Shown: positions 23,603 to 35,137, counted from the first letter of the stretch. The stretch: DNA of 64,000 nt from Pristionchus mayeri (GCA_036245805.1 BTRK01000006.1:2335613-2399612), one strand, 5' to 3'. Notes: generated by a model from the sequence alone, not told the origin. Program-made: numbers and translations.

Positions 23603-24960
23603 ATCACGGATCAACTTAGATGACGTCATCGAGGAGGGGAATGAAACATATACTTGATAGACACGTGCTTTACTTGATTATATTACGCTTTATATATAAG
23701 ACATATGCATATACCTACATATAAAGCGCAGTGTGATCGTGTATGTTCAGATATCGAAATCTGTCGCTAGGGGGAAGAGAAGCGCGCAAACAAGTGACGT
23801 CACATGTGATTGCGAGATATACATCGATAGCAAGGGAACCCCTTGCCAAAGGTGGAGACGCAATGGGGCTAGTTTAACGTTAAGGCTAGTACCTGATTAT
23901 TCTGCACTGCGACGCGATGTAATCGATGGTCTTGAACTAGGCGTACTGCTCAGCGATGTCCTTCAAATAATAAGATGAGGTGATAAAAATGATTGGTTTT
24001 TTCACAAAGAGGCCCGTAACCTGTTTTTTTTAGCAATAATTGAACAAAAAACATGAAAGGAAATGGTCGAACGAGGTCGAAAAAAGAAGAAAAATCTGGA
24101 AAGAAGACGCTAGTTGAAAATGAGCGAGAAAAAAAATGGTGATCAAGGAAAACCAGCACAACAAGTTGGCAACGACCAGGGCTAGGACCAAGCTGGAAAC
24201 GGAAAAAAACAGGAAATTCATCGTAGATAAGCAAGAAAACAGCTACTAACCGGCTAACTTTTTTCCCAAAAAAATGAGAAATTTTGGTGTAAAATACCGT
24301 ATTTTTTCTGCATTTTACCCTTGAGATTCTCTTTTGCAGATGAGTTTCCGGCTCGCTCGCGACTTTGATAGGGGTTCATGAACAACTATCGATTGTCTAA
24401 AGTCCACTGGAGCATCCTCCTCCGTCGCTGATCTACCCCCCGCTCTCCATGGCCTCTTCCCTCCTCCATCGATTTGTCATGCTCCCTCTCCTGGCCCGTG
24501 CGTGTGACCATTTCCGCTTCGATTTTCGTCAAATATCGCGCAAAAACTTGCTACTTTTTCTGGTTTATACTTAATTTGTTCGATCCGGAGACGGCTTAAG
24601 GTCCCTGTTCGCTTTGTAGTGGTAGCGTGCGTATCTGTTGTTGCTGTTTCTCTGTTACCTTACCAATCGCGATATCGCTTACCGTTACTCTTTCCTCTTT
24701 CGTGCGTGTTCTCATATATTTCCAGTTTGTATTCTACATATTTCTTAGATTCAGGGCGCCATTTCGCACGCGAGGGACTCGCCCAATCAAGCTGCCAAGG
24801 ACCCGCCCCCGCCTTCTAAGCAGATGAGTTTACATTTTTATCGACTGATGGGGCGTTTTATTTATTTTTTAAATGGTATTTAAATATTGGATATTTTTTG
24901 TTCGGGTTAGGACTACCCCGTTTGCCCCTGTCTAGTGTGGTCCCTAGGTGATCATTTACG

Positions 24961-25290
24961 GTTAGAGAGACTTCGGTCTCTTAGGTCAGTTAGCACGTGG
25001 CTAGCACGTGTGCGCCGAAGCTGGGAAGCGGTTTTGCCTTTCGATAAGTACTCTCGACAAAGGCCGGGAGAACTGGAAACCGCCGTAATAAACGCCGCGC
25101 AATAGAACTTAAAGTTGCGAGCTCAGGCCGAGTACTTGACCCCCTCCAGTCGTAGGAGGGTCCTTGCTGGACTAGCGTCCTAAAGGATTAGCACAGCTAC
25201 GATTGTGTTTCCCCTACAACTTTGTTCGAGGGAGGAACGCCGTAGCTGTGTGAGTCGCTCGAGGTTGTACTTCCCAGCTTAGGTCGTGAA
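24961..25290 (+). ncRNA. Structured RNA candidate with pseudoknot, family unknown
   Basis: The sequence folds by eye into many perfect helices. An AGAGAC-TTCG-GTCTCT hairpin (24966-24981) has a UUCG tetraloop. An 11-bp closing stem pairs AAGCTGGGAAG (25018-25028) with CTTCCCAGCTT (25270-25280). Inside it, CGGTTT pairs with AAACCG, GCCTTT (25036-25041) pairs with AAAGGC (25059-25064), CCCTCC (25141-25146) pairs with GGAGGG (25155-25160), and CACAGCTACG (25192-25201) pairs with CGTAGCTGTG (25241-25250). The apical loop AAGTACTC (25046-25053) is complementary to GAGTACTT (25130-25137), giving an 8-bp pseudoknot. There is no open frame. I do not recognise RNase P, MRP, SRP, 5S or a telomeric template. 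It could be an independent RNA, a structured 5' leader of the downstream F-box gene, or a relic of a mobile element or virus. The strand is assigned by the TTCG loop. Confidence 0.55.
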
Positions 25291-25706
25291 AAAAGAGTAC
25301 CAGATTAGGAGCGACGTTGCCAAGCCGCGGTTTCGAACGCTCTGAAAGGCGGGGGTCACACACGTGATTTGCCCTCGTTTTAGACGTGTTATACTTTCAC
25401 CAATCAGCCTAGCAGAAGGCCGAATTAATGGAGGATGTGCCTCTCCCCGCTAAAATCGATTAAGTTTGATTGCGAGTTTCGGTTAATGTCGAAGCTGATT
25501 GGGTCTGGTACTCAAATAACTTGACTCATCCCACCACCCTATGAGAGAGAGATGCGGTTCACTCTAGTCTGCGAAGATCCTGACGAGAGGGAAGGGAGGA
25601 GGGAGAGATTCCAGTGACGACCTTTCAAAATTCTTAAAAGTTCAAAATTTGCTAATCGATATATGCAAATTAGTTTGAAGGCGGGGTTTCGGTTTCGCCA
25701 TTGCAG

Positions 25707-26998
25707 GTGAGAGGCGAGCGGTCGGTCGAGGCGGACGAGGAGACGGGAGAAGGGCAAGAGGACGATCGATGGATGACGTCATCGTTGAGAGAGGGACCGC
25801 CGAGGACGCCGGAGGAGTCATGGAGACTGCCTGCAGCACGGTAGGAGGACGGGAATGGAATAGTAGTCTCACTCTCTTCCTTTTCCATGCTCTCTCGCTT
25901 TCTCTAACCGGTGAGAGAGTGGGTAAAACAACGAGAGTCAGACGATTAGACGAGGTTGAAATGATGACGTCATCCAATCGATCGATTGCAGGCGCGTCGA
26001 TCGACAGTCTCAGGTCAGTATGAGAGGGAGGGAAGAAGAGAATCTCCCTTGAGGGTTGTTTGTACGATAGTGATGACTTATCTATCGACTAGTGATGACA
26101 TCACTTATCGATCTACCATTCCAGGATCTGTTCAACTCGCTGGCCACGCCCTCTCCCCGCCATCGATTAATCGATCGATGAGGTCTCTCCCGACCATCGA
26201 TCGATTGAGGGAATGGAGAAGAGAAGAAAGAAGAGGATCAATGACGGCTGAGAAGGTACTCCCTTACCACTCATCCCTCAATCACTCGCTCGCGCACATC
26301 TAAAAGGTATCCTAAGGAACTCTTCGTTCACATCTTATCTTTCCTTCCCATGGAAGATCGACTGAGGGCTCGAGTGAACAAGATACTGTATGAAATCGAA
26401 GCGGAGTCCAAGTATCATCTGGACTATCTGGGAATCGAAGAGGTTGGTTCTACCGAATATCTGAAGAGTGCTCATTTTTCCAAGTCCTATTATGACCACC
26501 ATGGCCTGACTCTCCAGTTTGCACGCTCTCTCGTGTGTTAGAGAAAACGAGAGAGCACGCAAAAGGGAGAGAGTCATACGAATAGTGCTCCCTGATCTTA
26601 CGTATTGTTCCCCTTCAGCCACCTCCCGATGGTCGACTTTTCTCTCTACCGACTACTTCGGGCAAGCAGCCACCGAGGCAGGAGTCCCGTCGCGTCTCAT
26701 CGACTCCGCCCCCTCCTTGACTCGCGAGGGATCGTCTTATCTGCACTCGCGGCGCAAGTCTCGTGGGATAGGACAGGAGAGATATGCAGGTAAGAACGGC
26801 ATCAATCGAGGGTACGGTATCTATTGATTCCCAGGGATGCAGAATTGATCGATTCCTGTCTGCAGGGAAGCAGCACGATTGAATGACCCCGTGGCATCGA
26901 AGATCGTCGTGCAGTTGAAGTTGGACACGAACCACATCACGATGAGACTGACCCCGGCCCCTATCTGGATGAGTACAATGAGGAGCAAGGGAGAATGA
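25707..26998 (+). CDS. F-box-like gene, copy 1, 5' end not found
   Basis: Seven exons join with matching phases: 25707-25840, 25992-26017, 26125-26255, 26317-26442, 26485-26534, 26619-26789 and 26866-26998 (TGA). Exon 4 reads ELFVHILSFLPMEDRLRARV and continues NKILYEIEAESKYHL, a good match to the F-box pattern (EL..I.SFLP..DRLR.R), which usually binds SKP1 in SCF ubiquitin ligases. Upstream is an acidic segment (ERSVEADEETGEGQEDD). The downstream part (LRPLLDSRGIVLSALAAQVS) has no recognised domain. A h-b-h hairpin (GCACGCTCTCTCG...CGAGAGAGCACGC) follows exon 5. I could not find a start exon, and the structured RNA lies about 400 bp upstream. The gene may be expressed or decayed. Confidence 0.5.
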
Positions 26999-27181
26999 AC
27001 ACCGTGAGTTGTGGGATACATTATTGATCATGCTACCATGCTACAGTAAGATTATCGGTTCTTGTGATGAAGTCCAGATCGTCTAGGAGGCGAGTTAGAT
27101 TGGATAGGCGAACAGTATAGACCAGTCAAGGTGCACTGAAACACTACAAATGAGGGCAAAAATAGTTTTGATCTGGACGTC

Positions 27182-28126
27182 AGCACAAAAACCGCAATGG
27201 CTACAGCATCCAGTGTCAATATTCAAAAGTTTTTTCAGGTGCGCGGAAGGATCTCGCGAAGGCTCATCAGCAGATGTGATTCGAGAAGCTCCTGTGGTTT
27301 CGTCTCGAGAGTCTGTTTGGCTGGGGGCAATCGCTTCAAGAAGGACTCCTCGACGATGACGTCACTCCCTATTCCCGAGGTATGAACAGGGGCGGTAGAA
27401 TCGGTGTTTGACTGTTGGGTGGGAGTCTGGCCATTATTTGAGGTACTGTAGTTCTAACCCTCGTGATCCCGTTGTTTTGCGTTTCATCAGTGATTATTCT
27501 GCCTTTATTCCCAATCAGCGTTGTGCTGATCCGTTGACAATGGAAGTGGGGTGCTCACACTCGGTCTCGTGCTATTGATTGCTGACTGCTTATTTCAGAT
27601 CGAGGAACCGTGCTTCCTCTCACCCGCTCATTCCGAGATGATCGGCTGCCGTCGCGTCTCGCTGATCTCTTCACTCGTTTCCTCCAGAAGGCCGCACCTC
27701 AAGACGACGCAGACTGCCCTCCGCTCGATCGATAGATGAGGGAGGAGTACTGTATCGATTGGCCACTCGATCGATCGATCGATAGAGGAGGGAGGTCATC
27801 CATCCTCTCATCGACCTCTCCTCGCAGTCGATCGGCAGGCTGTCTCGGTAAGTGAGTGCGCGCGATGAGAATCACAACATGGAATCAACAGCGAAACTTT
27901 CGACAATCTCGATTTTTTTCGTGGACAGCCTAGTGTTTGGGGCAGCTATTTCACTCGTTGAGCTGAAGGCCAAATTTATTATCCGTCATGCTCAATTTAT
28001 GTTTCAGGAGCCCGTCTCTACGATTGCTCGTAGCTCCTCTGTCCGAGGCTCCTGCTGCGGGCAATCTCCCTTCCACGGGCCCTCTACTCTTTCGAAGATC
28101 CCTTCGTGGACTGGAATGGGTGAGTG
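27182..28126 (+). other. Coding-like exons of uncertain frame, copy 1
   Basis: Two plus-strand intervals with good splice signals (about 27239-27380, and 27599 to about 27739) stay open in more than one frame. One reading gives RGTVLPLTRSFRDDRLPSRL followed by ADLFTRFLQKAAPQDDADC. Another starts MATASSVNIQKFFQ at 27197. A third open interval (about 28009-28125) reads LRLLVAPLSEAPAAGNLPST. I cannot choose a frame or assign a family. They may be the tail of the F-box gene or a separate gene. Confidence 0.3.
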
Positions 28127-28130
28127 GAGA

Positions 28131-28244
28131 TTAGTGATGCCAAATCGGCGCGCGCTCTCTTCGTTTCACACGCTCTCTCACCGCTCAGACAGAGCGAGAG
28201 AGCGTGTGAAACGAGGAGAGCGCGCGCCGATTTGTCATCACTAG
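28131..28244. repeat. Hairpin MITE with TAGTGATGGCAAATCG-type ends
   Basis: The arm TTAGTGATGCCAAATCGGCG, continuing CGCGCTCTC, is complementary to the right arm GAGAGCGCGCGCCGATTTGTCATCACTA. The inner part holds a CTCTCTC/GAGAGAG stem. Related ends occur at about 36179 and 36863. Confidence 0.75.
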
Positions 28245-28390
28245 TGGAGATTATGGCAAATTGGTGAATACGTCAGCCTGCTCATCTCTCAATGTTGATT
28301 AGAGTAAGAAGACTCGCATAATGCCAGAGCAAATGCTCATGTGCTCATGGCAACGAAATACAAAGGAAAAAGAATGCAGCCAAAAAGTTG

Positions 28391-28463
28391 CGACCACGGT
28401 AGGGATCGAACCTACAATCTTCTGCTCCGTAGGCAGACGCGTTATCCATTGCGCCACGCGGCC
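28391..28463 (-). tRNA. tRNA-Arg(ACG), copy 1
   Basis: It is a 73-nt cloverleaf: acceptor GGCCGCG pairs with CGTGGTC using G-T wobbles; the D arm is GCGCAATGGATAACGC; the anticodon stem TCTGC/GCAGA encloses loop CTACGGA (anticodon ACG, read as inosine-CG); and the T arm is GTAGGTTCGATCCCTAC with a discriminator G. Both internal promoter boxes are intact. It lies in the arm of the tRNA-bearing inverted repeat and is duplicated at 34708-34780. Confidence 0.92.
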
Positions 28464-28601
28464 ATGTTCATTGTCTCTCATGAACTACGTAATGGAAGAT
28501 TAGTAGACTAGCGAAGCGCGAACTGTGTAATTGACAGCTGGGAGATTGCTCATGCTTCAGTCATTGTTAGAGAGCCATCGCCTCGCTAGTCTACTAAAAT
28601 T

Positions 28602-29919
28602 CGCGTTCTTGAATCCCTCCAGACGGCAGGAAGTGTACGTGAGCACGTTGTTCTGTGTATTCAGGATTGATTAATATTATAATATTTATCTCATTAACAA
28701 ACTCTGAACCTAAACTGTTTGAAGCAGCGCTGAAACCAGTATGTTCCAGGCCTATGCGAAATTCAATTATGACATGACTAGCCCTCGATTATAAAAAAAT
28801 CTGCTGAAGAGGAAAAGATCAGTAAATCATTACAAAAATTATTTATTCTTTTTACTTTCATCGAGCAGCAAACAATTTAAATATTCCGTAAGATCTATGG
28901 TTTCACCCCCACTACACAAGCCTAGACTTCCCGATACTCCAATTCCGCTAAGCAGTGCAGGACAAACATGAAAATGAAGCACAGAACAACTACAACACAT
29001 ATTTTTTTTTAAATTTAAAATTTACAACAAAAAAAACAATGCTAACCTTGTGGTCGATGACCGACATGAGCGTGTTGTTCTTAGTCGCATTGATGTAGAC
29101 TGTCGGCAACTCGGCATACGGTGTACCGTCGAACAACTGCTTCTGAAATTAACGAGATTAATCAACACTTCCCTTCTTCTGAAGGCTTACAGTACCCCCA
29201 TAAGTCAAATAGGTTTCGTCCGACCATTTTTGCCGACAAGCAAAGTCCCGTTTGCCGATGTGCTTTTTGGCTAGAGAAAAAAATCCATCATAAATTATTG
29301 CCGACGTGGTTTTCTAACTTTTGCCGATATCATATGTGCAAAATCACAAAGTATTTGACCTATGAGTACTCCTCTTACTACCGTCTCCTCTTGACCTACC
29401 AGCGTGGCTGCGGTGGGCAGTCTGTCTGCCAGATTGCCGAGTGAGACGGCGAGATTGCGAGAGCCCGTTGTTCCCTCCATCACTTCCTGAGATAAATATT
29501 ATGGTAGTATTACGGTAGGAGTATTACGATACAATAAAATATAATAGTTGGAAGCAGCATAAAACCTGCATCAGTTTTCATCCCAATTAGTTAATTACTC
29601 CCTTTAACCAAGTAATTACTCAATCCATCCATGCAAAACGAGGACATGAATGAAACGGAATGGAATTAAATTCAAAAGTTGGAAGTAGAGAGCAGAGTAA
29701 AACGGGAAAACAAATGAAACGGGGGGGGGGGCATTCTCCTCAACCAAAAAAATAGAAACTTATTTGCACGCGAGATTGATTGAGAGACCTCGCACATCCT
29801 GGTTTCACACCCGATACATATGCTTACCTTGTTTGCATCGGCAATTCTCGTTCCCTGTCTGTGTCCGTCTCTGATCGAGTCGGACAGCGGCGTCGTCGTC
29901 GAGAAGCATCTGGAGAGAG
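28602..29919 (-). pseudogene. mrps-11 partial duplicate, second tandem copy
   Basis: It holds exon 2-4 copies at the unit offset and a truncated exon 5 that begins at the junction (GFKNA codons onward toward the 5' side). No exon 6, 7 or start exon is present, so it is non-functional as a ribosomal protein gene. Confidence 0.85.
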
Positions 29920-31277
29920 ATCACGGATCAACTTAGATGACGTCATCGAGGAGGGGAATGAAACATATACTTGATAGACACGTGCTTTACTTGATTATAT
30001 TACGCTTTATATATAAGACATATGCATATACCTACATATAAAGCGCAGTGTGATCGTGTATGTTCAGATATCGAAATCTGTCGCTAGGGGGAAGAGAAGC
30101 GCGCAAACAAGTGACGTCACATGTGATTGCGAGATATACATCGATAGCAAGGGAACCCCTTGCCAAAGGTGGAGACGCAATGGGGCTAGTTTAACGTTAA
30201 GGCTAGTACCTGATTATTCTGCACTGCGACGCGATGTAATCGATGGTCTTGAACTAGGCGTACTGCTCAGCGATGTCCTTCAAATAATAAGATGAGGTGA
30301 TAAAAATGATTGGTTTTTTCACAAAGAGGCCCGTAACCTGTTTTTTTTAGCAATAATTGAACAAAAAACATGAAAGGAAATGGTCGAACGAGGTCGAAAA
30401 AAGAAGAAAAATCTGGAAAGAAGACGCTAGTTGAAAATGAGCGAGAAAAAAAATGGTGATCAAGGAAAACCAGCACAACAAGTTGGCAACGACCAGGGCT
30501 AGGACCAAGCTGGAAACGGAAAAAAACAGGAAATTCATCGTAGATAAGCAAGAAAACAGCTACTAACCGGCTAACTTTTTTCCCAAAAAAATGAGAAATT
30601 TTGGTGTAAAATACCGTATTTTTTCTGCATTTTACCCTTGAGATTCTCTTTTGCAGATGAGTTTCCGGCTCGCTCGCGACTTTGATAGGGGTTCATGAAC
30701 AACTATCGATTGTCTAAAGTCCACTGGAGCATCCTCCTCCGTCGCTGATCTACCCCCCGCTCTCCATGGCCTCTTCCCTCCTCCATCGATTTGTCATGCT
30801 CCCTCTCCTGGCCCGTGCGTGTGACCATTTCCGCTTCGATTTTCGTCAAATATCGCGCAAAAACTTGCTACTTTTTCTGGTTTATACTTAATTTGTTCGA
30901 TCCGGAGACGGCTTAAGGTCCCTGTTCGCTTTGTAGTGGTAGCGTGCGTATCTGTTGTTGCTGTTTCTCTGTTACCTTACCAATCGCGATATCGCTTACC
31001 GTTACTCTTTCCTCTTTCGTGCGTGTTCTCATATATTTCCAGTTTGTATTCTACATATTTCTTAGATTCAGGGCGCCATTTCGCACGCGAGGGACTCGCC
31101 CAATCAAGCTGCCAAGGACCCGCCCCCGCCTTCTAAGCAGATGAGTTTACATTTTTATCGACTGATGGGGCGTTTTATTTATTTTTTAAATGGTATTTAA
31201 ATATTGGATATTTTTTGTTCGGGTTAGGACTACCCCGTTTGCCCCTGTCTAGTGTGGTCCCTAGGTGATCATTTACG

Positions 31278-31607
31278 GTTAGAGAGACTTCGGTCTCTTA
31301 GGTCAGTTAGCACGTGGCTAGCACGTGTGCGCCGAAGCTGGGAAGCGGTTTTGCCTTTCGATAAGTACTCTCGACAAAGGCCGGGAGAACTGGAAACCGC
31401 CGTAATAAACGCCGCGCAATAGAACTTAAAGTTGCGAGCTCAGGCCGAGTACTTGACCCCCTCCAGTCGTAGGAGGGTCCTTGCTGGACTAGCGTCCTAA
31501 AGGATTAGCACAGCTACGATTGTGTTTCCCCTACAACTTTGTTCGAGGGAGGAACGCCGTAGCTGTGTGAGTCGCTCGAGGTTGTACTTCCCAGCTTAGG
31601 TCGTGAA
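31278..31607 (+). ncRNA. Structured RNA candidate with pseudoknot, second copy
   Basis: It is identical by eye to 24961-25290 at the 6,317-bp offset, so all helices and the AAGTACTC/GAGTACTT pseudoknot are retained. Because the two units are nearly identical, this is not independent evolutionary support for the fold. Confidence 0.55.
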
Positions 31608-32023
31608 AAAAGAGTACCAGATTAGGAGCGACGTTGCCAAGCCGCGGTTTCGAACGCTCTGAAAGGCGGGGGTCACACACGTGATTTGCCCTCGTTTTAG
31701 ACGTGTTATACTTTCACCAATCAGCCTAGCAGAAGGCCGAATTAATGGAGGATGTGCCTCTCCCCGCTAAAATCGATTAAGTTTGATTGCGAGTTTCGGT
31801 TAATGTCGAAGCTGATTGGGTCTGGTACTCAAATAACTTGACTCATCCCACCACCCTATGAGAGAGAGATGCGGTTCACTCTAGTCTGCGAAGATCCTGA
31901 CGAGAGGGAAGGGAGGAGGGAGAGATTCCAGTGACGACCTTTCAAAATTCTTAAAAGTTCAAAATTTGCTAATCGATATATGCAAATTAGTTTGAAGGCG
32001 GGGTTTCGGTTTCGCCATTGCAG

Positions 32024-33315
32024 GTGAGAGGCGAGCGGTCGGTCGAGGCGGACGAGGAGACGGGAGAAGGGCAAGAGGACGATCGATGGATGACGTCATC
32101 GTTGAGAGAGGGACCGCCGAGGACGCCGGAGGAGTCATGGAGACTGCCTGCAGCACGGTAGGAGGACGGGAATGGAATAGTAGTCTCACTCTCTTCCTTT
32201 TCCATGCTCTCTCGCTTTCTCTAACCGGTGAGAGAGTGGGTAAAACAACGAGAGTCAGACGATTAGACGAGGTTGAAATGATGACGTCATCCAATCGATC
32301 GATTGCAGGCGCGTCGATCGACAGTCTCAGGTCAGTATGAGAGGGAGGGAAGAAGAGAATCTCCCTTGAGGGTTGTTTGTACGATAGTGATGACTTATCT
32401 ATCGACTAGTGATGACATCACTTATCGATCTACCATTCCAGGATCTGTTCAACTCGCTGGCCACGCCCTCTCCCCGCCATCGATTAATCGATCGATGAGG
32501 TCTCTCCCGACCATCGATCGATTGAGGGAATGGAGAAGAGAAGAAAGAAGAGGATCAATGACGGCTGAGAAGGTACTCCCTTACCACTCATCCCTCAATC
32601 ACTCGCTCGCGCACATCTAAAAGGTATCCTAAGGAACTCTTCGTTCACATCTTATCTTTCCTTCCCATGGAAGATCGACTGAGGGCTCGAGTGAACAAGA
32701 TACTGTATGAAATCGAAGCGGAGTCCAAGTATCATCTGGACTATCTGGGAATCGAAGAGGTTGGTTCTACCGAATATCTGAAGAGTGCTCATTTTTCCAA
32801 GTCCTATTATGACCACCATGGCCTGACTCTCCAGTTTGCACGCTCTCTCGTGTGTTAGAGAAAACGAGAGAGCACGCAAAAGGGAGAGAGTCATACGAAT
32901 AGTGCTCCCTGATCTTACGTATTGTTCCCCTTCAGCCACCTCCCGATGGTCGACTTTTCTCTCTACCGACTACTTCGGGCAAGCAGCCACCGAGGCAGGA
33001 GTCCCGTCGCGTCTCATCGACTCCGCCCCCTCCTTGACTCGCGAGGGATCGTCTTATCTGCACTCGCGGCGCAAGTCTCGTGGGATAGGACAGGAGAGAT
33101 ATGCAGGTAAGAACGGCATCAATCGAGGGTACGGTATCTATTGATTCCCAGGGATGCAGAATTGATCGATTCCTGTCTGCAGGGAAGCAGCACGATTGAA
33201 TGACCCCGTGGCATCGAAGATCGTCGTGCAGTTGAAGTTGGACACGAACCACATCACGATGAGACTGACCCCGGCCCCTATCTGGATGAGTACAATGAGG
33301 AGCAAGGGAGAATGA
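32024..33315 (+). CDS. F-box-like gene, copy 2
   Basis: It has the same seven exons as 25707-26998, shifted by 6,317 bp, with no difference seen. Two identical copies imply very recent duplication or assembly redundancy. See the copy 1 entry for domains and doubts. Confidence 0.5.
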
Positions 33316-33498
33316 ACACCGTGAGTTGTGGGATACATTATTGATCATGCTACCATGCTACAGTAAGATTATCGGTTCTTGTGATGAAGTCCAGATCGTC
33401 TAGGAGGCGAGTTAGATTGGATAGGCGAACAGTATAGACCAGTCAAGGTGCACTGAAACACTACAAATGAGGGCAAAAATAGTTTTGATCTGGACGTC

Positions 33499-34443
33499 AG
33501 CACAAAAACCGCAATGGCTACAGCATCCAGTGTCAATATTCAAAAGTTTTTTCAGGTGCGCGGAAGGATCTCGCGAAGGCTCATCAGCAGATGTGATTCG
33601 AGAAGCTCCTGTGGTTTCGTCTCGAGAGTCTGTTTGGCTGGGGGCAATCGCTTCAAGAAGGACTCCTCGACGATGACGTCACTCCCTATTCCCGAGGTAT
33701 GAACAGGGGCGGTAGAATCGGTGTTTGACTGTTGGGTGGGAGTCTGGCCATTATTTGAGGTACTGTAGTTCTAACCCTCGTGATCCCGTTGTTTTGCGTT
33801 TCATCAGTGATTATTCTGCCTTTATTCCCAATCAGCGTTGTGCTGATCCGTTGACAATGGAAGTGGGGTGCTCACACTCGGTCTCGTGCTATTGATTGCT
33901 GACTGCTTATTTCAGATCGAGGAACCGTGCTTCCTCTCACCCGCTCATTCCGAGATGATCGGCTGCCGTCGCGTCTCGCTGATCTCTTCACTCGTTTCCT
34001 CCAGAAGGCCGCACCTCAAGACGACGCAGACTGCCCTCCGCTCGATCGATAGATGAGGGAGGAGTACTGTATCGATTGGCCACTCGATCGATCGATCGAT
34101 AGAGGAGGGAGGTCATCCATCCTCTCATCGACCTCTCCTCGCAGTCGATCGGCAGGCTGTCTCGGTAAGTGAGTGCGCGCGATGAGAATCACAACATGGA
34201 ATCAACAGCGAAACTTTCGACAATCTCGATTTTTTTCGTGGACAGCCTAGTGTTTGGGGCAGCTATTTCACTCGTTGAGCTGAAGGCCAAATTTATTATC
34301 CGTCATGCTCAATTTATGTTTCAGGAGCCCGTCTCTACGATTGCTCGTAGCTCCTCTGTCCGAGGCTCCTGCTGCGGGCAATCTCCCTTCCACGGGCCCT
34401 CTACTCTTTCGAAGATCCCTTCGTGGACTGGAATGGGTGAGTG
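33499..34443 (+). other. Coding-like exons of uncertain frame, copy 2
   Basis: It is the offset copy of 27182-28126. The frames and the ambiguity are the same. Confidence 0.3.
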
Positions 34444-34447
34444 GAGA

Positions 34448-34561
34448 TTAGTGATGCCAAATCGGCGCGCGCTCTCTTCGTTTCACACGCTCTCTCACCG
34501 CTCAGACAGAGCGAGAGAGCGTGTGAAACGAGGAGAGCGCGCGCCGATTTGTCATCACTAG
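34448..34561. repeat. Hairpin MITE, second tandem copy
   Basis: It is the copy of 28131-28244 within duplication unit 2. Confidence 0.75.
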
Positions 34562-34707
34562 TGGAGATTATGGCAAATTGGTGAATACGTCACCCTGCTC
34601 ATCTCTCAATGTTGATTAGAGTAAGAAGACTCGCATAATGCCAGAGCAAATGCTCATGTGCTCATGGCAACGAAATACAAAGGAAAAAGAATGCAGCCAA
34701 AAAGTTG

Positions 34708-34780
34708 CGACCACGGTAGGGATCGAACCTACAATCTTCTGCTCCGTAGGCAGACGCGTTATCCATTGCGCCACGCGGCC
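34708..34780 (-). tRNA. tRNA-Arg(ACG), copy 2
   Basis: It is identical to 28391-28463. All stems and the ACG anticodon are intact. It is the minus-strand arm of the second tRNA-bearing inverted repeat. Confidence 0.92.
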
Positions 34781-34950
34781 ATGTTCATTGTCTCTCATGA
34801 ACTACGTAATGGAAGATTAGTAGACTAGCGAAGCGCGAACTGTGTAATTGACAGCTGGGAGATTGCTCATGCTTCAGTCATTGTTAGAGAGCCATCGCCT
34901 CGCTAGTCTACTAAAATTCCATTACGCAGTTCATTAGAGACAAAGAGCAT

Positions 34951-35026
34951 GGCCGCGTGGCGCAATGGATAATAACGCGTCTGCCTACGGAGCAGAAGAT
35001 TGTAGGTTCGATCCCTACCGTGGTCG
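34951..35026 (+). tRNA. tRNA-Arg(ACG) with 3-nt D-loop insertion
   Basis: It is complementary in position to 34708-34780. The only change is GGATAATAACGCG in place of GGATAACGCG, which enlarges the D loop by three bases (76 nt in total). The acceptor, anticodon and T arms are intact and the anticodon is ACG. It may still be functional, because D-loop size is tolerant, but it alters spacing near the A box. Confidence 0.75.
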
Positions 35027-35137
35027 TAACTTTTTGTCTGCATTCTAATTCTTTTGCATTTTATTGTCATGATCACGATTACACAATGTTCTGATATGCC
35101 GTTCGAAGGGCCATTGCAAATTTTAAATGGATAGTTA

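Larger units (their letters stand above)
22285..28601. repeat. Tandem duplication unit 1 (6,317 bp)
   Basis: Unit 1 and unit 2 (28602-34918) are direct repeats with a constant offset of 6,317 bp. All open frames are identical between the two, and the single difference I found is G at 28276 against C at 34593. The junction reads CTACTAAAATT joined to CGCGTTCTTG, so it joins the middle of the tRNA-element hairpin to the middle of mrps-11 exon 5. It is either a very recent duplication or an assembly artefact. Confidence 0.9.
28602..34918. repeat. Tandem duplication unit 2 (6,317 bp)
   Basis: It is the second copy of 22285-28601. At its right edge the tRNA-element hairpin continues intact (CTACTAAAATTCCATTACG), which shows that unit 1 lost this arm at the junction. 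Confidence 0.9.
34650..35112. mobile_element. tRNA-bearing inverted-repeat element, copy 2
   Basis: Two tRNA-Arg genes face outwards from a palindromic core (AACTACGTAATGGAAGATTA ... with the complement AAAATTCCATTACGCAGTTC). The right flank contains TTTGCATTTTATTGTCATGA followed by a GCCGTTCGAAGGGCC end, as in copy 3. The left flank is of the other subtype (GGAAAAAGAATGCAGCC), so the element may be a hybrid of two subfamilies. Confidence 0.7.

Noticed and set aside
24961..25290. Identification of the structured RNA as telomerase RNA, RNase P/MRP or SRP RNA
   Set aside because: There is no TTAGGC-complementary template of more than one repeat. I could not find the conserved P4 core of RNase P/MRP or the SRP helix 8 GGAA/AGCAG motifs.
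28299..28503. Short frames reading QWITRLPTEQKIVGSIP on one strand and GIEPTIFCSVGRRVIHC on the other (also near 34.6-34.8 and 36.4-36.7 kb)
   Set aside because: They are conceptual translations of the tRNA-Arg gene and are a well-known annotation artefact.
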